Positions 55,667 through 63,682 of a DNA stretch of 64,000 bases are shown in pieces. Where the stretch lies: contig NZ_JAUSYC010000001.1 of the NCBI RefSeq assembly GCF_030816485.1, positions 3,596,001 through 3,660,000 of the forward strand, read 5' to 3'. The stretch comes from Arthrobacter sp. B1I2. GTDB lineage: Bacteria > Actinomycetota > Actinomycetes > Actinomycetales > Micrococcaceae. How positions within the stretch are numbered: position 1 is the stretch's first letter; every line of letters starts with the position of its first letter. A program made the position numbers and the translations under genes. The notes beneath the pieces were generated by a model that searched no databases, had not been told where the DNA came from, and saw only the letters and a list, made by a program, of their open reading frames with translations.

Positions 55667-56377
55667 TCATCTGCCGGCGTCCCCGGCTACTGCTGTCAAG
55701 TCTTTATGGTCAGCGAAGGGCAAGGGCTGCCCGCTGATTTGTATGGCGTCCTGGACGTGCCCCGCCAGCGCTGTACGGATGTCCTGCGCCGCCCTGTCCA
55801 TTGAAGCACGCCCGCTTTCGCCGGCCCGGCGGGCCAGGGTCAGGGCTGATCCGAAGCTGACGTGGAAGCGCCGCCCGGGCCGTGGAACGAAGTCCAGGTG
55901 CTCATCGCCCCGGCGCGTTCCCAGGATGGCGACCGGAACAACCGGGGCCCCCGAGTTCAGCGCCAGCCAGGCCACGCCCCCGTTGATGTCCGCTGCTGCC
56001 CCGCTCCCCCGCGTCCCCTCGGGAAGGATCCCAACGCAACGTCCGGCGTCGAGAACCTCCTTGCAGCGCTGCAGCGCAGCCCGGTCCCCCCGCCGGTCCA
56101 CCGGGAGCTGTCCGGAAGCGGTGAGCACCCGGCCCAGGAAACCCTTGAACATCTCCTGCTTCACCAGGATGTGCATGGGCCTCGGTGCCGCGCCGAACAT
56201 CACCGGGCCGTCGAGGAAGCTGATGTGGTTGGCTGCGAAGATAACGGGCCCGCCGGTGGGGACGTTGCTCCGGCCGGTCACGGTGGTCCGGTACACCAGG
56301 TGGTCCAGGATCCAGCCCACCGGCCTGCTCCACGCCGTGGTCAGGCCGGACGGCAGGCCCGTCCCGGCGTCAGTCAC
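55667..56377 (-). CDS. Lysophospholipid acyltransferase (PlsC family)
   Basis: The 236-residue product has the HX4D motif in [12 protein letters not shown] and the acceptor motif [10 protein letters not shown], with [13 protein letters not shown] following. It lies between cmk and der in one operon: the start overlaps the cmk stop by eight bases and the stop overlaps an alternative der start. A PlsC next to cmk is common in actinobacteria, and in many other bacteria PlsC is fused or adjacent to cmk. It differs from the paralogue at 38694-39512. Confidence 0.9.
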   Translation of the reverse strand: MTDAGTGLPSGLTTAWSRPVGWILDHLVYRTTVTGRSNVPTGGPVIFAANHISFLDGPVMFGAAPRPMHILVKQEMFKGFLGRVLTASGQLPVDRRGDRAALQRCKEVLDAGRCVGILPEGTRGSGAAADINGGVAWLALNSGAPVVPVAILGTRRGDEHLDFVPRPGRRFHVSFGSALTLARRAGESGRASMDRAAQDIRTALAGHVQDAIQISGQPLPFADHKDLTAVAGDAGR

Positions 56378-57083
56378 GGTTGAGGACCTTGGTGACGATC
56401 ACGAGAGCGGCATTCACGGTCTGCTCGAAGTCCAGGTCCGAGGAGTCCAGCGTGACTACGCCGGACGCGGCCTGGGTGAAGTTCACCACGGTGGAGTCCC
56501 TGGCATCCCGGCGGGTCACCTGGGCTGCCAGCTGTTCGGCGTTCTGCGTCCCGCCCAGCTGGATGCCGCGCCGGCGCAGGCGGGCTTCCTCGCTTGCGGT
56601 GAGGAGCATGCGCACCTCTGCCCCGGGCGCGACGACGGTGGTGATGTCCCTGCCTTCCACCACCATGCGGCGGTGGTGCTTTTCGATGAGGTCCCGCTGC
56701 CGGCGGATCAGTTCGGTCCGCGCACCGAGCGTGGTGGCCACGGCACTGACCGCGGATGAAATTGAAGGCTCACGGATGGCGTCGGTGACGTCCACGTCGC
56801 CAACCCGCACATATTCCTCCTGTGGGCTGGTACTCAGTTCCAGCACAAAATCCCGGGAGGCCTGCTCCACGGCCGGTGCGTCGTCAAGGTCTATCCCTTG
56901 GCTCAGGCAGTACCAGGTCAGGGCGCGGTACATCGCTCCGGTGTCCAGGTAGGCCAGCCGCAGCCTGCGGGCAACCTCCTTGCTCACACTGGATTTACCG
57001 GAGCCTGACGGGCCGTCGATGGCAACCACCAGCGGCCGGCCGATGCGCAGCGCGCGCATGGTTTCGAGAAGTTCCTGTGTCAT
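56370..57083 (-). CDS. cmk: Cytidylate kinase
   Basis: Phosphorylates CMP and dCMP to the diphosphates, cytoplasmic. From ATG 57083, in a TAATG overlap with tyrA, it is 237 residues. Motifs: VVAIDGPSGSGKSSVSK, YLDTGAMYRALTWY, and the lid GRDITTVVAPGAEVRMLL. Upstream GTG would add six residues but has no advantage. Confidence 0.96.
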   Translation of the reverse strand: MTQELLETMRALRIGRPLVVAIDGPSGSGKSSVSKEVARRLRLAYLDTGAMYRALTWYCLSQGIDLDDAPAVEQASRDFVLELSTSPQEEYVRVGDVDVTDAIREPSISSAVSAVATTLGARTELIRRQRDLIEKHHRRMVVEGRDITTVVAPGAEVRMLLTASEEARLRRRGIQLGGTQNAEQLAAQVTRRDARDSTVVNFTQAASGVVTLDSSDLDFEQTVNAALVIVTKVLNRD

Positions 57084-58192
57084 TACTGAAGTACCCGCCA
57101 TCCGCGGTCGTTGAGAGCTTCGATCAGGTGGTCGTGCTTGTTCGGCAACACAGACAATTCCACCATGCCAACGTTCTGTCCGGAGGAATGATCAAGCCGG
57201 AGATCCTCGACGTTCACGCCGATTTCTCCGATCTCGGTAAGCAGCTGTGCGATCTGGCCGGGCTTGTCATCCACCAGGACGGTGAGCCAGGAGTATGCCT
57301 GCGGCGGGCCGCCGTGCTTGCCGGGAATCCGGGCCTGGCCGGCGTTGCCCTCACTGATGAGCTGTGCCAGATCGAGCCGGGCTCCGGGGGCGGTGGGCTG
57401 CTCCAGGGTTCCGATGAGTCGGTTCAGGTCCTCGCGGACGCCGTGAAGGATCGCCACGACTTTGGCCGCATTCCCGCCCAGGATCTGCACCCAGAGTGTC
57501 GGATCGCTGGCCGCGATCCGGGTCACGTCCCGCAGCCCGTTTCCGGCCAGCGACAGGGCGTGCAGCGGCGTTCCCTGCAGCCGGCTGGCCAGCAGGGAGG
57601 ACATGACCTGCGGCAGGTGCGAAACCAGGGCAACCGCCTCGTCATGTTCGTCCGCTGTGAACTGAGAGACCACCGCTCCGAGGTCCGAGGCGAGCGAACG
57701 GGCCACCTGCAAGGCAGCGCCCGAGGTCTCCTCCGACGGGCAGAGCACCCATGGCATGGAGGTGAACAGCTCGCCGCGGGCCGCTACGGGACCTGATTTT
57801 TCCCGTCCGGCCATGGGGTGGGTGCCCACGTAGCGCGAGAGGTCGGCGCCGAGGCTGCGAAGCCGGGACAGGATGCCCGCCTTGACGCTGGCAATGTCCA
57901 CCACGACGGCGTCGGGGTAGTCAGCCAGCGCCTGGCACACGACGTCGGCCGTAACATCCGGCGGCGCGGCAACCACCACGAGTTGGGGCGCGCCGCCGGC
58001 CAGTTCAGGCAAGGGCCGCCCGGCACCAATGTCCACCGCCACCGCCTGGTTGGTGGGCGACGGATCGGAAAGGAACACCGGTACGCCACGCCCCCGCAGG
58101 CCCAGCCCGATGCTGGTGCCGAGCAGTCCGGTACCAATCACCACTACCGGGCCATCCAGGTGGCCACGGCCCTGGCTTTTGAACGCGGACAT
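57083..58192 (-). CDS. tyrA: Prephenate dehydrogenase with ACT domain
   Basis: Oxidative decarboxylation of prephenate (or arogenate) in tyrosine synthesis. The 369-residue product has an N-terminal Rossmann motif VVVIGTGLLGTSIGLGLRGR, the active-site segment GTHPMAGREKSGP, and a C-terminal ACT domain (about 290-369, PQAYSWLTVLVDDKPGQIA) likely to bind tyrosine for feedback control. It is inserted between rluB-like and cmk in an operon where M. tuberculosis has no tyrA. Confidence 0.94.
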   Translation of the reverse strand: MSAFKSQGRGHLDGPVVVIGTGLLGTSIGLGLRGRGVPVFLSDPSPTNQAVAVDIGAGRPLPELAGGAPQLVVVAAPPDVTADVVCQALADYPDAVVVDIASVKAGILSRLRSLGADLSRYVGTHPMAGREKSGPVAARGELFTSMPWVLCPSEETSGAALQVARSLASDLGAVVSQFTADEHDEAVALVSHLPQVMSSLLASRLQGTPLHALSLAGNGLRDVTRIAASDPTLWVQILGGNAAKVVAILHGVREDLNRLIGTLEQPTAPGARLDLAQLISEGNAGQARIPGKHGGPPQAYSWLTVLVDDKPGQIAQLLTEIGEIGVNVEDLRLDHSSGQNVGMVELSVLPNKHDHLIEALNDRGWRVLQ

Positions 58193-58195
58193 GCG

Positions 58196-59404
58196 TCAGA
58201 GCCCTACGGATGCCAGCAGGTGGCCGACTTCCTGCTTGCCCAGGTTGCGGATGCTGCCCTGGCGCTGGTCACCGAGGCCGATGGGACCCACCTTGACGCG
58301 GACCAGCCGCTGGACCGGGAAGCCGACGGCATCAAAGAGGCGGCGGACAATGCGGTTCTTGCCCGAGTGGAGCACAACCTCGATCAGCACGTGGCCCGGA
58401 GTGGAGTCCACCAAGCGGAAGGAGTCAACGGATGCGAAGCCGTCCTCCAGTTCCACTCCGGACTTCAACTGGGCGCCGACACCCTGCGGGAACGGCCCGC
58501 GCACCTGCACCAGGTAAGTCTTGGGGACCTCGTAGGACGGGTGGGTCAGCCGATTGGCGAGTTCGCCGTCGTTAGTGAGCAGCAGCAGGCCTTCGGTGGC
58601 GACGTCCAGCCGGCCCACGTGGAAGAGCCGTTCGCCGGTGTTCTTGTTGCTCTTGAGGAAGTCGCTGATGCAGGGCCTTCCCTCGGGATCCTCCATGGTG
58701 GACACCACGCCCTTGGGCTTGTTGAACACCATGTAGACCAGGTTCTCGTCCAGCTGGATCCGGAGGCCGTCAACATGGATGACGGCGGTTTTGGGATCGA
58801 CGCGCATGCCGAGTTCCGTGACCACCTGGCCGTCCACCTCAACGCGGCCTTCGGCGATCATCTCTTCGCAGACGCGCCGGGACGCGACTCCTGCGGATGC
58901 CATCACTTTCTGGAGGCGCACGCCGTCGGCATCGTGGAGTTCGGACTGCGGAACGTTGCCGCGGGGGCCCTTCTTGCGGCCGGGCTTGCGGACCGGACCC
59001 AGGTTCTGGCCGAAGCGTTCGCTGCCGAATGCTCGGGAAGCGGCCGCACCGGGAGTGCCCGTGCGTGGCTTGGGCTTGGGGGCGCCGGGGGTTCCGGGGG
59101 CCTTCTTGGCGCCGGGCTTGCGGGCAGCGGGCTTGCGCGACGACGGCTTGGCGTCACGGGCACCCTCAGCTGCACGTCCCTGCTGGTCCCCCGCGAGATC
59201 GGGGTCGATGAAGCGTTCCTCGCGCGGCTTGGGGGCGCGGTGCGGCCGGTCCCCGCCGAATCCTGCGCCCCGCTTGCCTGCTCCGCCGCGGGAGCCTCCG
59301 CTGAAGCCGCCGCCCTGTGCGCTGCGCTGCTGGGAATTGTTGCGTTCGTTGCCGCCGCGTCCCGAACCGTTACGTGGTGAACCCTGGCGTCCCGCCTGTG
59401 TCAT
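58196..59404 (-). CDS. RluB/RsuA-type pseudouridine synthase with basic N-extension
   Basis: The C-terminal 245 residues are a RsuA/RluB-type enzyme: an S4 domain (RLQKVMASAGVASRRVCEEM) and the catalytic block GRLDVATEGLLLLTNDGELA with the catalytic aspartate. Before them come about 155 residues of low complexity, rich in Gly, Ser, Lys, Arg, Pro and Ala, with repeated GG and KP motifs and probably disordered. Total 402 residues, ATG start. The extension would favour RNA binding, an inference. Equivalent to Rv1711; lies between tyrA and scpB. Confidence 0.92.
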   Translation of the reverse strand: MTQAGRQGSPRNGSGRGGNERNNSQQRSAQGGGFSGGSRGGAGKRGAGFGGDRPHRAPKPREERFIDPDLAGDQQGRAAEGARDAKPSSRKPAARKPGAKKAPGTPGAPKPKPRTGTPGAAASRAFGSERFGQNLGPVRKPGRKKGPRGNVPQSELHDADGVRLQKVMASAGVASRRVCEEMIAEGRVEVDGQVVTELGMRVDPKTAVIHVDGLRIQLDENLVYMVFNKPKGVVSTMEDPEGRPCISDFLKSNKNTGERLFHVGRLDVATEGLLLLTNDGELANRLTHPSYEVPKTYLVQVRGPFPQGVGAQLKSGVELEDGFASVDSFRLVDSTPGHVLIEVVLHSGKNRIVRRLFDAVGFPVQRLVRVKVGPIGLGDQRQGSIRNLGKQEVGHLLASVGL

Positions 59405-59540
59405 GACCCGTCCTTCAATGTGTTTTGGCCGGCAGAGATGTCCAAGGACAACCCTAGCCAGCCGTGCAGACTTCGTCTGCCCTGATAAAAAACCTGATAA
59501 ATAAACCTGCTGATGGGAACGGTGCCGGCAGGGGTCCTGC

Positions 59541-60230
59541 CTACATCGTCCCGGCGTCGTAGAACTCTGCGATCCCGTCGAGCCCCGGAAGGTGCGGCGA
59601 CAGCTGGGGCAGGTCCTCCACTGAACCGATTCCCATCCGTTCGAGGAAATAGGAGGTGGTCCGGTAGAGGATCGCGCCGGACTCGGGATCCGTTCCCGCG
59701 TCCTCGATCAGCCCGCGCTGGGCCAGCGTCCGTACGACGGAATCAACATTGACACCGCGAATTGCAGACACACGCGCCCGGGAAACGGGCTGGCGGTACG
59801 CAATGACTGCCAGTGTTTCCAACGCCGCCTGGGTAAGCCTGGCAGTCTGGCCCTCAAGCACATACTTGCCAACAATGTCGGCAAACTCCGTGCGCGAGTA
59901 GATCCGCCAGCCACCGGCGATGTTCCGCAATTCAAAACCCCGGGGGCTGGAGCCAAGGCCAGCGTGGCTGGCACTCTCCATATCCGGGGCTTTAACAGTA
60001 TAACCGTTATACTCGCGCTGCAGTTCTGCCAGCATGGAGCGGACGGCATCGACCGTGAGGCCCACCCCTGCGGCCAGTTCCTCCTCCGTGGCGGGTTCGT
60101 CCAGGACCATGAGCACCGCTTCAAGGGCAGCCTTGGCACCGCCGGGCAGGTGGTCAAAGATGGCGCCGTGATCGACCTCCTCCTGCGGCACCCTGTCTTC
60201 CCGGTCGGTGTCCTGCGGGGTGGAATTCAC
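59541..60230 (-). CDS. scpB: SMC-ScpB complex subunit ScpB
   Basis: Kite protein that binds ScpA in the condensin-like SMC complex. The 229-residue product has two winged helices (about 25-100 and 120-205) with AALEAVLMVLDEPATEEELA and AALETLAVIAYRQPVSRARV. The stop region reads LPGLDGIAEFYDAGTM. Start ATG overlaps the scpA stop by four bases. Confidence 0.95.
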   Translation of the reverse strand: MNSTPQDTDREDRVPQEEVDHGAIFDHLPGGAKAALEAVLMVLDEPATEEELAAGVGLTVDAVRSMLAELQREYNGYTVKAPDMESASHAGLGSSPRGFELRNIAGGWRIYSRTEFADIVGKYVLEGQTARLTQAALETLAVIAYRQPVSRARVSAIRGVNVDSVVRTLAQRGLIEDAGTDPESGAILYRTTSYFLERMGIGSVEDLPQLSPHLPGLDGIAEFYDAGTM

Positions 60231-61042
60231 AGTTGCTCCTCATACTCTTCGCTCAGGTCTTCCGCTGACCATTCCCGGCCCTCGGCTGTCCAGTGGATGG
60301 CAAGCTCCGCCAGCGGGGACAGTTGGTCGAATGAGACGGCCCGGTCCCGGAAAAGTTCCAGGAGGGCCAGGAACCGGGCCACCACCACCAGGGTTGAGTC
60401 GGCGTCGGCAATCAGGGAACGGAAGGTCTGCGGCGACTCCTGCTGAAGGCGAAGCCCCAGCATCCTGGCCTGTTCCTTGACGCTGACGTTGCTGCCATGC
60501 AGGTGGCCGAGCGCCACCTGCGGTGGCTGCGCCGGTGCTTTGGGCCGGAGCGCGGCCTCGGCCAGCGCGGCGAACTGTTGGGGTGTGTGTTTCCAGACCA
60601 GTTCGGGAAGCATCGCTGCGAAGTGCCCTTCCAGGGCCACCTGGCGCGGAAAGCGCCGGCCTTCCTGGTGCAAAGTTTCACCCAGGATGCCTGCCACCTG
60701 TTTGAAAGCCTTGTACTGGAGCAGCCGGGCAAAAAGGAGGTCGCGTGCCTCCAGCAGGGCAATGTCCTCGTCATTCTCCACTTCACCGGCGGGGAGGAGC
60801 CGCGCGGCCTTAAGGTCAAGCAGCGTGGCGGCAATCACCAGGAACTCGCTCGCCTCGTCCAGGGCCCATTCTTCACCGAGCTGCTGCAGCTTCCGGATGT
60901 ACTTGATGAACTCATCGGTGACCGTGGCGATGGCCACTTCGGTGATATCCAGCTGGTGCTTGGCGATCAGTCCCAGGAGGAGGTCGAACGGACCCGTGAA
61001 GTTGGCCAGCCGCACCTCGAAGCCGGGTTTGGATTCGGCCAC
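60227..61042 (-). CDS. scpA: SMC-ScpB complex subunit ScpA (kleisin)
   Basis: Kleisin that bridges SMC heads. The 271-residue product opens with FEVRLANFTGPFDLLLGLIA, typical ScpA, then a helical middle with EFLVIAATLLDLKAARLLP and a C-terminal winged helix (RDRAVSFDQLSPLAELAIHW). Eight bases follow the parA stop. The gene order parA-scpA-scpB-rluB is the conserved actinobacterial one (Rv1708-Rv1711). Confidence 0.96.
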   Translation of the reverse strand: MAESKPGFEVRLANFTGPFDLLLGLIAKHQLDITEVAIATVTDEFIKYIRKLQQLGEEWALDEASEFLVIAATLLDLKAARLLPAGEVENDEDIALLEARDLLFARLLQYKAFKQVAGILGETLHQEGRRFPRQVALEGHFAAMLPELVWKHTPQQFAALAEAALRPKAPAQPPQVALGHLHGSNVSVKEQARMLGLRLQQESPQTFRSLIADADSTLVVVARFLALLELFRDRAVSFDQLSPLAELAIHWTAEGREWSAEDLSEEYEEQL

Positions 61043-61049
61043 GGGGTGG

Positions 61050-61997
61050 TTAGGGTGCGCCGCCGCGGGAAATCAGCTCCTTGGCCAGCCGGCGGTAGGC
61101 GTCCGCGCCCACGTGGTTTCCGGCATAGCTGGTGATGGGCTCCGCGGCCACGGTGGCATCTGCAAACTTGATGGAGCGCTTGATGACGGTTTCGAAAACC
61201 TTGTCACCGAAGGCCTCCACCAGCCGGGTGATCACTTCGCGGCTGTGCAGCGTCCGTGCGTCATACATGGTGGCCAGCACGCCGTCCACCTGCAACCGGG
61301 GATTCAGCCGGTCCTGGACCTTGTCGATGGTTTCGACCAGGAGCGCCACGGCGCGGAGGGCGAAGAACTCGCAAATAAGCGGGATGATGACCCCGTGGGC
61401 CGCTGTCAGTGCGTTGACGGTCAGCAGGCCCAGGGAAGGCTGGCAGTCGATGAGGACGACGTCGTAATCGTCTTCGACTTTCTTGAGCGCACGGTCCAGG
61501 ACCTGTTCACGCGCGACCTCGTTGACTAGCTGCACCTCGGCAGCGGAGAGGTCGATGTTAGCCGGCAGCAGGTCGACGTTCTCGACTCCGGTCTGGTGGA
61601 TGGCGTCGCGGATGTTCACCTTGCGGTCCATCAGGACGTTGTACACCGTGAGGTCCAGCTCATGCGGGTTGACGCCCAGGCCGGCAGACAGCGCACCCTG
61701 CGGATCGAAGTCCACCAGCAGGACACGGCGGCCGTACTCAGCGAGCGCGGCGGCAAGGTTAATGGTGGAAGTGGTCTTCCCCACGCCACCCTTCTGGTTG
61801 ACCATGGCGATCACCCGGGCCGGACCGTGGGAGGACAGCGGCGCGGGTTCCGGGAACTCCCGGTATGGGCGCCCGGTGGGCCCCATCACCGCGTTTTCCA
61901 GGTCGAATTCCGTGCCCTCCAGAGTTGCTGAACCCTGTTCGCTGCTCACGTATCTGTCCACACTTTCGATGACGGTGATTTCCTGCCGCTGGCTCAC
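61050..61997 (-). CDS. parA: Chromosome segregation ATPase ParA/Soj-like
   Basis: ParA-family ATPase at the head of the scpAB operon (Rv1708 type). The 315-residue product has a 60-residue N-tail, then the deviant Walker A MVNQKGGVGKTTSTINLAAA, VDFDPQGALSAGLG, Walker B VVLIDCQPSLGLL, and ALRAVALLVETIDKVQDRL. The true parAB locus near oriC usually has parB beside it, which is not the case here, so a role with SMC/ScpAB is likely. Upstream (62076-62105) is an imperfect inverted repeat related to the ftsZ one. Confidence 0.93.
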   Translation of the reverse strand: MSQRQEITVIESVDRYVSSEQGSATLEGTEFDLENAVMGPTGRPYREFPEPAPLSSHGPARVIAMVNQKGGVGKTTSTINLAAALAEYGRRVLLVDFDPQGALSAGLGVNPHELDLTVYNVLMDRKVNIRDAIHQTGVENVDLLPANIDLSAAEVQLVNEVAREQVLDRALKKVEDDYDVVLIDCQPSLGLLTVNALTAAHGVIIPLICEFFALRAVALLVETIDKVQDRLNPRLQVDGVLATMYDARTLHSREVITRLVEAFGDKVFETVIKRSIKFADATVAAEPITSYAGNHVGADAYRRLAKELISRGGAP

Positions 61998-62075
61998 CAG
62001 CGCCGTTCGTTCTGCTCCCTAGGTTACAGCGCCCGACACGGTATTCGACGGAACTTGACTTTCCGCGAATGTTGA

Positions 62076-62105
62076 GCCTTGACCCTCTAGCTGAGGTCGA
62101 AGGTT
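62076..62105. promoter_or_regulatory. Imperfect inverted repeat upstream of parA
   Basis: CCTTGACC (62077-62084) and GGTCGAAGG (62095-62103) are inverted with one bulged base, followed by AAGGTT (62100-62105). The arms resemble those of the ftsZ repeat (ACCTTC/GAAGGT). It lies about 80 bases before parA. Weak alone. Confidence 0.35.
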
Positions 62106-62123
62106 GAAGCGAGGGGGAATGCG

Positions 62124-62158
62124 AAACCGCCCCCGCAGCGTGGCTGCAGGGGCGGTTT
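62124..62158. terminator. Terminator after dctA
   Basis: AAACCGCCCC (62124-62133) pairs with GGGGCGGTTT (62149-62158), and the inner GCAG/CTGC extends the stem. On the minus strand the stem is followed by TTTCGC. It lies 23 bases after the dctA stop. Confidence 0.75.
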
Positions 62159-62180
62159 AGCGGGGTTGCACCGATCAGGA

Positions 62181-63524
62181 CTAGGCCTTGGCGGCCTGGA
62201 GTGCGCCCTCTTCCTTCGGTGCCATCTCGCCGTGTCCGGGAATCATGGTCTGCTCGTCGAAGGGGACTTCGCCGGAGAGAACGCGGGTGACCTGTCCGCC
62301 GTCGATCTCCTTGACCCAGGTGCCGATCAGGACCGTTGCCACGGCGTTGCCGGTGAAGTTGGTCAGCGCGCGGGCTTCGGACATGAAGCGGTCGATGCCA
62401 ACGATCATGCCCACGCCGCCCAGCAGTTCGGGCCTGTGGGCCTGCAGGCCTGCTGCGAGGGTGGCCAGGCCTGCGCCGGTCACGCCGGCGGCGCCCTTGG
62501 AAGCGATGATCATGAAGATCAGCAGGGAGATCTGGGCGCCGAGGTCCAGCGGGGTTCCCATGGCGTTGGCCACGAAGAGCGATGCCATGGTCAGGTAGAT
62601 GGCCGTGCCGTCCAGGTTGAAGGAGTAGCCGGTGGGAACGGTCACGCCGACGACCGGCTTGGAGACGCCCAGGTGTTCCATCTTTGCGATCAGTCGCGGC
62701 AGTGCGGCCTCGGAGGACGAGGTGGAGAAGATCAGGAGGTATTCGCGGGCCAGGTACTTCATCAGCTTGAAGATGTTGACGCCGGCCACCACCTGCAGGA
62801 GTCCGCCGAGGATAACCACGATGAAGAGTGCGCAGGTGATGTAGAAGGCAATCATGAGGGTGAACATGCTGATGATTGCCTGGAAGCCGGTTGCGCCCAC
62901 GACGGCGGCGATGGCACCGAAGGCGCCTACCGGAGCCAGCCACATGATCATGATCAGGATGCGGAACACGAGGGCCTGGCCGTGGCCGACGGCCTTGAGG
63001 ATCGGCGCGCCCTGGGCGCCCATCTTCTGCAGCGCGAAGCCAACCAGGATAGCTGCCAGCAGGGTGGGCAGGACGGGAACGTCACCGGGGATGATTCCCA
63101 GCAGGAAGTCCACGGTGCTGTCCGTGGCGGCCTTTTTGTTCGGGTCGTACGGAGTCAGCTTCAGGCCCTCACCCGGGTGGATGATGTTTCCCACGACAAG
63201 GCCGATGGCCAGGGCGAAGGTTGACATGACGATGAAGTAGCCGAGCGCCAGGCCGCCGACCTTACCGACGGTGGCCGCCTTGGCGATGGAGCCGATGCCC
63301 AGGACGATGGTGCAGAAGATGACCGGCGCGATCATCATCTTGATGAGTTTGATGAAGCCGTCGCCCAGGGGCTTGAGGGACTTGCCCACCTCCGGGAACA
63401 GCAGGCCAACGGCCGCACCCAGAATCACGGCGACGATGACGGCAATGTAAAGGTAGTGCGATTTGTCCAGGCCTTTGCGCCGCGTCTTCACGGTGTCAAG
63501 GGACTCTCCTCGTTGAGAAGCCAT
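62181..63524 (-). CDS. dctA: C4-dicarboxylate/H+ or Na+ symporter DctA
   Basis: Membrane carrier of the DAACS family that takes up succinate, fumarate and malate. From ATG 63524, with AAGGAGACAC upstream, it is 447 residues with eight or more transmembrane helices. Family motifs: the serine-rich hairpin STSSSEAALPRLI, GYSFNLDGTAIYLTMA and GVGMIVGIDRFMSEARALTN. A glutamate/aspartate carrier of the same family is the alternative. A divergent sensor-kinase gene starts 158 bases away, as expected for C4-dicarboxylate control. Confidence 0.93.
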   Translation of the reverse strand: MASQRGESLDTVKTRRKGLDKSHYLYIAVIVAVILGAAVGLLFPEVGKSLKPLGDGFIKLIKMMIAPVIFCTIVLGIGSIAKAATVGKVGGLALGYFIVMSTFALAIGLVVGNIIHPGEGLKLTPYDPNKKAATDSTVDFLLGIIPGDVPVLPTLLAAILVGFALQKMGAQGAPILKAVGHGQALVFRILIMIMWLAPVGAFGAIAAVVGATGFQAIISMFTLMIAFYITCALFIVVILGGLLQVVAGVNIFKLMKYLAREYLLIFSTSSSEAALPRLIAKMEHLGVSKPVVGVTVPTGYSFNLDGTAIYLTMASLFVANAMGTPLDLGAQISLLIFMIIASKGAAGVTGAGLATLAAGLQAHRPELLGGVGMIVGIDRFMSEARALTNFTGNAVATVLIGTWVKEIDGGQVTRVLSGEVPFDEQTMIPGHGEMAPKEEGALQAAKA

Positions 63525-63593
63525 GATGTGTCTCCTTATGGATAATCTGATAGACGCTGGCGCACAGTCTCTGGGCTCATCACGTCCTTGCGG

Positions 63594-63633
63594 TGTGATA
63601 TCCATCATTGGGTACGCCGTGATCCAGCTCACC
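63594..63633. promoter_or_regulatory. Two CRP/GlxR-like sites upstream of dctA
   Basis: TGTGATATCCATCATT (63594-63609) and CGTGATCCAGCTCACC (63618-63633) each match TGTGA-N6-TCACA at eight of ten positions, the second perfectly in its inner GTGA-N6-TCAC. They lie 24 bases apart, between the divergent dctA and kinase genes. Confidence 0.5.
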
Positions 63634-63682
63634 GTTGCGTTCATATTGGTCGCGGCACATACAGGGTCAAAGGGAGGCAGCC

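Noticed and set aside
59466..59510. GCAGAC-TTC-GTCTGC hairpin with CCTGATAAA repeats between scpB and the RluB-type gene
   Set aside because: The hairpin is short and lies in a small gap; with A-rich sequence after it on the plus strand it does not form a terminator for the minus-strand operon. Promoter sequence for the RluB-type gene is the simpler view, and I could not place hexamers.
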